A stretch of 64,000 nt of DNA from NCBI RefSeq assembly GCF_026914265.1, contig NC_069133.1, positions 23,925,272-23,989,271 on the forward strand. The letters are read 5' to 3'. The notes beneath the pieces are model-generated. The model worked only from the letters and a program-made list of their open reading frames with translations, was not told the DNA's origin and searched no databases. Position numbers and translations under genes: made by a program. Origin of the DNA: Mya arenaria (lineage: Eukaryota; Mollusca; Bivalvia; Myida; Myidae). Positions 60,553 through 64,000 of this stretch are shown here, piece by piece (position 1 is the first letter of the stretch; each line of letters begins with the position of its first letter).

Positions 60553-62213
60553 GCGTAATATCTGTCATCAACGGATTATAAAGGCATCGCATTGCCCTGG
60601 TGTAACATCCACGGACTGTTCATGTTTTTCAGGCGTGTCGATGGGTTTCTCTGCGGAGGAAGGGGAGGCGGTAAATTAAGGATAAACCTTAAATACTTAA
60701 AAATGTTATCAGCTATCAAATTCAATGCTTCAATCAAATTATCCGTTGTATTGTTAGAACTTGTGAAAACCCAAACAAAATGCTGTTCATTCCGCACGAT
60801 TTCTTTAAATGATAAGTTCATTAAAATCATTTTGCACACATAATAACAGTGCTTAAAACGTCACCCTGGTGATGTATCTTTTTGACATGTGTCAAAAACA
60901 GAGGTCGATACTGAAATCTTAACCTTGTTACGCACACTTATATCTTAATATTCTGTAGCAAATCATAGCACTCAAAATCTGATAAATAAGGGATATATTA
61001 TACTTTTATTTACATACAGGTGATGATGCAACTGTTCTGTCAAGGTGGGGCACAGAGAGTCGACACTTAACACAGGGTACCTACTTATCGTACGGCCTCG
61101 GGGGCGTTCTGGCGCCGCTCGACACACGACTGTTCCTGGCTCCTAGGGTGCCACCTACTGCCATTAACACCATCGGACAAGATAAACTCGGCAACTTTAG
61201 TCTTGAATGGAACACTACTTCTACACCTAATGATTATAGATCACACTCTAACATTTCTAAAATCCCACACTTTTTGTCTAGCAGTTTTGGAGAGTCTGAT
61301 GTACGTTATGGTGAAACAAACATTCATATTGCCTTCGTCATTACTGGTTTAGTAAATATATTCTCTGGTGGGCTGTATCTTTATATATACATAAAGAAAT
61401 ATGACAAAATCCCCCATACACCAAATCAAGCGCTCAACACGAAGTCGTTTATCACAGGGCGAAATTGACAACTGCTGAAACATCTCTTTGTATATTTCTA
61501 ATAGGAGTGATGTTCATTACTTTTTGTGCTGCTGAGAGCAAGGTGCAGTCATTTCTCTTCCCTTTTGTCATGCTTCAAATGGGTTGGTCGAAATTTGACG
61601 GAGCCTACTTGTTATTTCTTCTCTGGGGATTCTTCACTGCTGGACGATCCACTGGGGTAGTCATCGCTCGTTTTCTTTCACCAAGAAAGCTCGCATGTTT
61701 GTGTCTTTGTACATTGATAGTGTCGTATATTATTCTGGCAGTTGGTGGCCTGTTAGAGATAAATGCAATAATTTGGACAATTGTTCCGTTCATTGGCCTC
61801 GGGCTGTCGCTTGTGTTTCCAACGTTCGTGGTATGGACACATGAAAATGCTATTGAAGTCAAGGGGAAAATGAGTGGATTCTTTCAGTTTGTCGCCGCAG
61901 TCGGGTTCTTCACAGATCCCTTCTATATTGGTTATTTAATGGAATATGAATCGCCGATGTATATGTTATACATAGGTATCCCTCAGGCCACATGTAGTCT
62001 TATCATTTTCATTTCTACAACACTTTGGATAAGTTCGAGGAAAGTCAAAACAAAGGTGTGACAGTATTTTTCATGTAATAGAGCGGTCGATATCACCCAT
62101 AACTTCTTTATTATTATTTAAACATTTTCAAATACATGTTTTACACAGATCTACCATATATGTCTTGGTTAGCTGTTATTTGAGATATTGTATTTGATAG
62201 TACCGTAACGTTT

Positions 62214-62219
62214 AATAAA
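62214..62219 (+). terminator. Polyadenylation signal of transporter copy 4
   Basis: AATAAA in ACGTTTAATAAAT, 153 bp past the stop codon; conserved with copy 3. Confidence 0.75.
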
Positions 62220-62415
62220 TAACTTACAAGTAAGCACCATGACGTGTTATTCTTAAATGAAAGAAATTAAGCACTAAGTTTGGTAAGAGTGTCCCAAATA
62301 ATTTTACCCTTATAACAATCCTCTTTAAGCAAAATACATTGTATAAAAGTTGAAAAGCATGTCCATTGTCGCGAATTAAGTTCAGATCGACTTTGATGGC
62401 AAGCCTGTCCTCATG

Positions 62416-64000
62416 TATATAAAATAGAGTTATCAATTTAGGAACTTTGTACATAAAAAAATCCTTTAAAATCTGCATACGAACGAGCTGCACAAAAGGA
62501 ATTGACATATTTGACTGCCAGACGATATCAAATAATTTCTGCAGACAAGGCCAACTAGGGAAATTTACGTGGCTTTAAAGGGGTTTTATCACAATCCTCC
62601 AAAACATTGCTAGCGAAATTAGATGTCTTCATATTTATCGCTAGTCGTTGCGTCCTGCACAAATAGCCACTTTTCCTGTCCTAATGAGAATACAGTTACA
62701 TCAATATCCCAAGACAGAATGACAAACAACGTCATGAGGTATATTTAATTCCTTCCGACATGTAAATTAGTAGGATTGTTGTAGAGAACATAGTTTTATA
62801 CCCATGGTGCTGAACGGCATAATTTATATAATCTTTATTTAGGATACCTAGACGTATATAAAGTTGTATTTAATACAATGATACAAAAACAGATAATATG
62901 TCGCCATTCCTTTATTATAGGATATATTACTCTGACTTGATCAAATATATCAGAAACAATGACAAGTCATGCTAAAACAACACATTTTGCAAATGAGACT
63001 TCATATGAATACTTTATATAAAACTTTACTATTCTCAGACGTATCATTTGCTCCGGGCATTTACATTTAAAAGTAAAATGCTGCAATAAAGATTTGTTTT
63101 CTTCAAGCCCCACTGAACTATTCTCATTGAAGCAACACTATAGAACAAAAACATTAACCTTCGGCTTCTTATAACAATATTTATGGGTGCATTTGATTCG
63201 TGCAATTAACGACGTTCTCGTTGCCAAATATAAGACTTACAAAACTTTACATGACTTATATCTTTTATCTTTTGGTTATTGTAAACTGTACACTTACTTT
63301 GTGCCTAAAACATGGTTTATGTTTTAATGTTCGTCTACTGGGCTTTTCCCCTGTATATTTCAATGTATTTTTAAAAGTGAAAAATAATACAAAAAGTGAA
63401 ATATAACTCGCAACGCCAAGGTACCATACATTTGACGCACATTTATAGACAGAACATAAACGTGCCCTTGATAACATTTTCAAAAGGGGATGGCCAAACG
63501 CTATTGGGTGATTGTTTGCAATAAAACTTCTTATGGTATAATTAAGGAAATAGTTGTTGACGTAAATAGCGCTTATATGTTTTATTTGAGGTAATATCTG
63601 TACAATTCTCGTCTGCAAGACAATATCAACAAGTGTGTCAGTCAGTGATCTTGCAGTGTCATGCAAGAGAAAGAAATAATTATACTTTTAGGGCACAACC
63701 CATTTAACACAAAGGGTCATTGCTGGATTTGCCTGCAGTCTGCGTTGAGAACTTTGGTTTTAATTTTTTAGCATAGTTAATTAAATATGTTGCTTAACAA
63801 TTTAGGTGCGAGTTTGAAGCGAAATAGTTCTTAAATGGTCAATTTGTCATGTTATTAACATTCTCCAGCGGTAGCTGTGTTGCCGGACAGCAAGGGGCAA
63901 CACTCATTAGTTGTTTTTATTATATGCCTTTATACACAAAAGCTTTACACCTCTGGCAAACTATCTCCAAATTTTCATTTCAATTTAGAACGTGTTTTTA
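62416..64000. other. No gene recognised
   Basis: Sequence up to about 62415 still aligns with the downstream flank of copy 3 (GGTAAGAGTGT, AAAGCATGTCCA). Beyond it nothing coding was recognised; open frames here are short and without domains. Confidence 0.5.

Larger units (their letters stand above)
57632..62061 (+). pseudogene. MFSD4B-like: MFS transporter, NaGLT1/MFSD4B-like, copy 4 (probable recent pseudogene or sequence error)
   Basis: Exons 57632-57832, 58421-58589, 60553-60670, 61020-62061, all with intact splice sites and closely matching copy 3. Exon 3 is 118 nt instead of 117: one base is inserted near 60575-60585 and the frame meets TAA at GGA TTA TAA. Exon 4 is 1042 nt instead of 1043: one base is missing near 61409 in a C run (ATCCCCC against ATTCCCCC), leading to a stop after TGRN. 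Downstream, 198 codons remain open to TGA at 62059-62061. An AAAG acceptor at 60583 could skip the exon 3 lesion (GIALPWCN) but lacks a pyrimidine tract. TM segments and SFGESDVRYGETNIHIAF are otherwise preserved. Confidence 0.8.

Overview
The window looks like AT-rich nuclear DNA from a mollusc, most likely a bivalve. The basis is spliced genes with metazoan-type introns, polyadenylation signals, tRNA-derived SINEs, many short inverted-repeat transposons (MITEs) in several families, and a local expansion of a transporter family. There is no operon, Shine-Dalgarno site, CRISPR array or prokaryotic gene. The species call is an inference from repeat style and protein similarity; no search was run.

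Layout. Positions 1-12,700 are gene-free and repeat-rich: an inverted-repeat element filled with GGTAC satellite (67-1941), SINEs, MITEs, and a 2.9-kb inverted-repeat element (7348-10221) inside a GC-rich minisatellite. Positions 12,754-18,867 (+) hold a complete nine-exon threonine synthase-like 2 gene (THNSL2, PLP-dependent phospho-lyase, 476 aa). Its first two introns use GC donors, and intron 1 is almost entirely two MITEs. Positions 19,000-25,600 are repeats, including a LINE fragment inserted into a MITE.

From 25,681 to 62,061 lies a cluster of MFS transporters of the NaGLT1/MFSD4B kind, each of four coding exons (exon 2 of 169 nt, exon 3 of 117 nt, one long exon 4). Copy 1 (+, 25681-33883) and copy 2 (+, 35929-38489) have a 36-codon first exon. 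Copy 3 (-, 47812-52684) and copy 4 (+, 57632-62061) have a 67-codon first exon. Copies 3 and 4 form a large imperfect palindrome including upstream and downstream DNA. Copy 4 carries a +1 and a -1 frame change and is probably a pseudogene or mis-sequenced. Decayed copies lie at 43067-45640, 46430-47245 and 54960-55640. A 2.3-kb DNA transposon with a DDE transposase and a YqaJ-type nuclease remnant sits at 40505-42834.

Most notable pattern. In all six copies of the small exon 3, an exon-intron boundary has been tandemly duplicated. The donor edge is duplicated in copies 1, 2 and two pseudogenes; the acceptor edge in copies 3 and 4. The unit lengths are about 23, 62-64 and 75-77 bp. The result is rows of decoy splice sites beside the real ones. 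The same intron of copy 1 also holds about 86 copies of a 30-bp minisatellite whose unit contains AG|GTAAAC. No retrovirus-like or capsid-bearing element was recognised.
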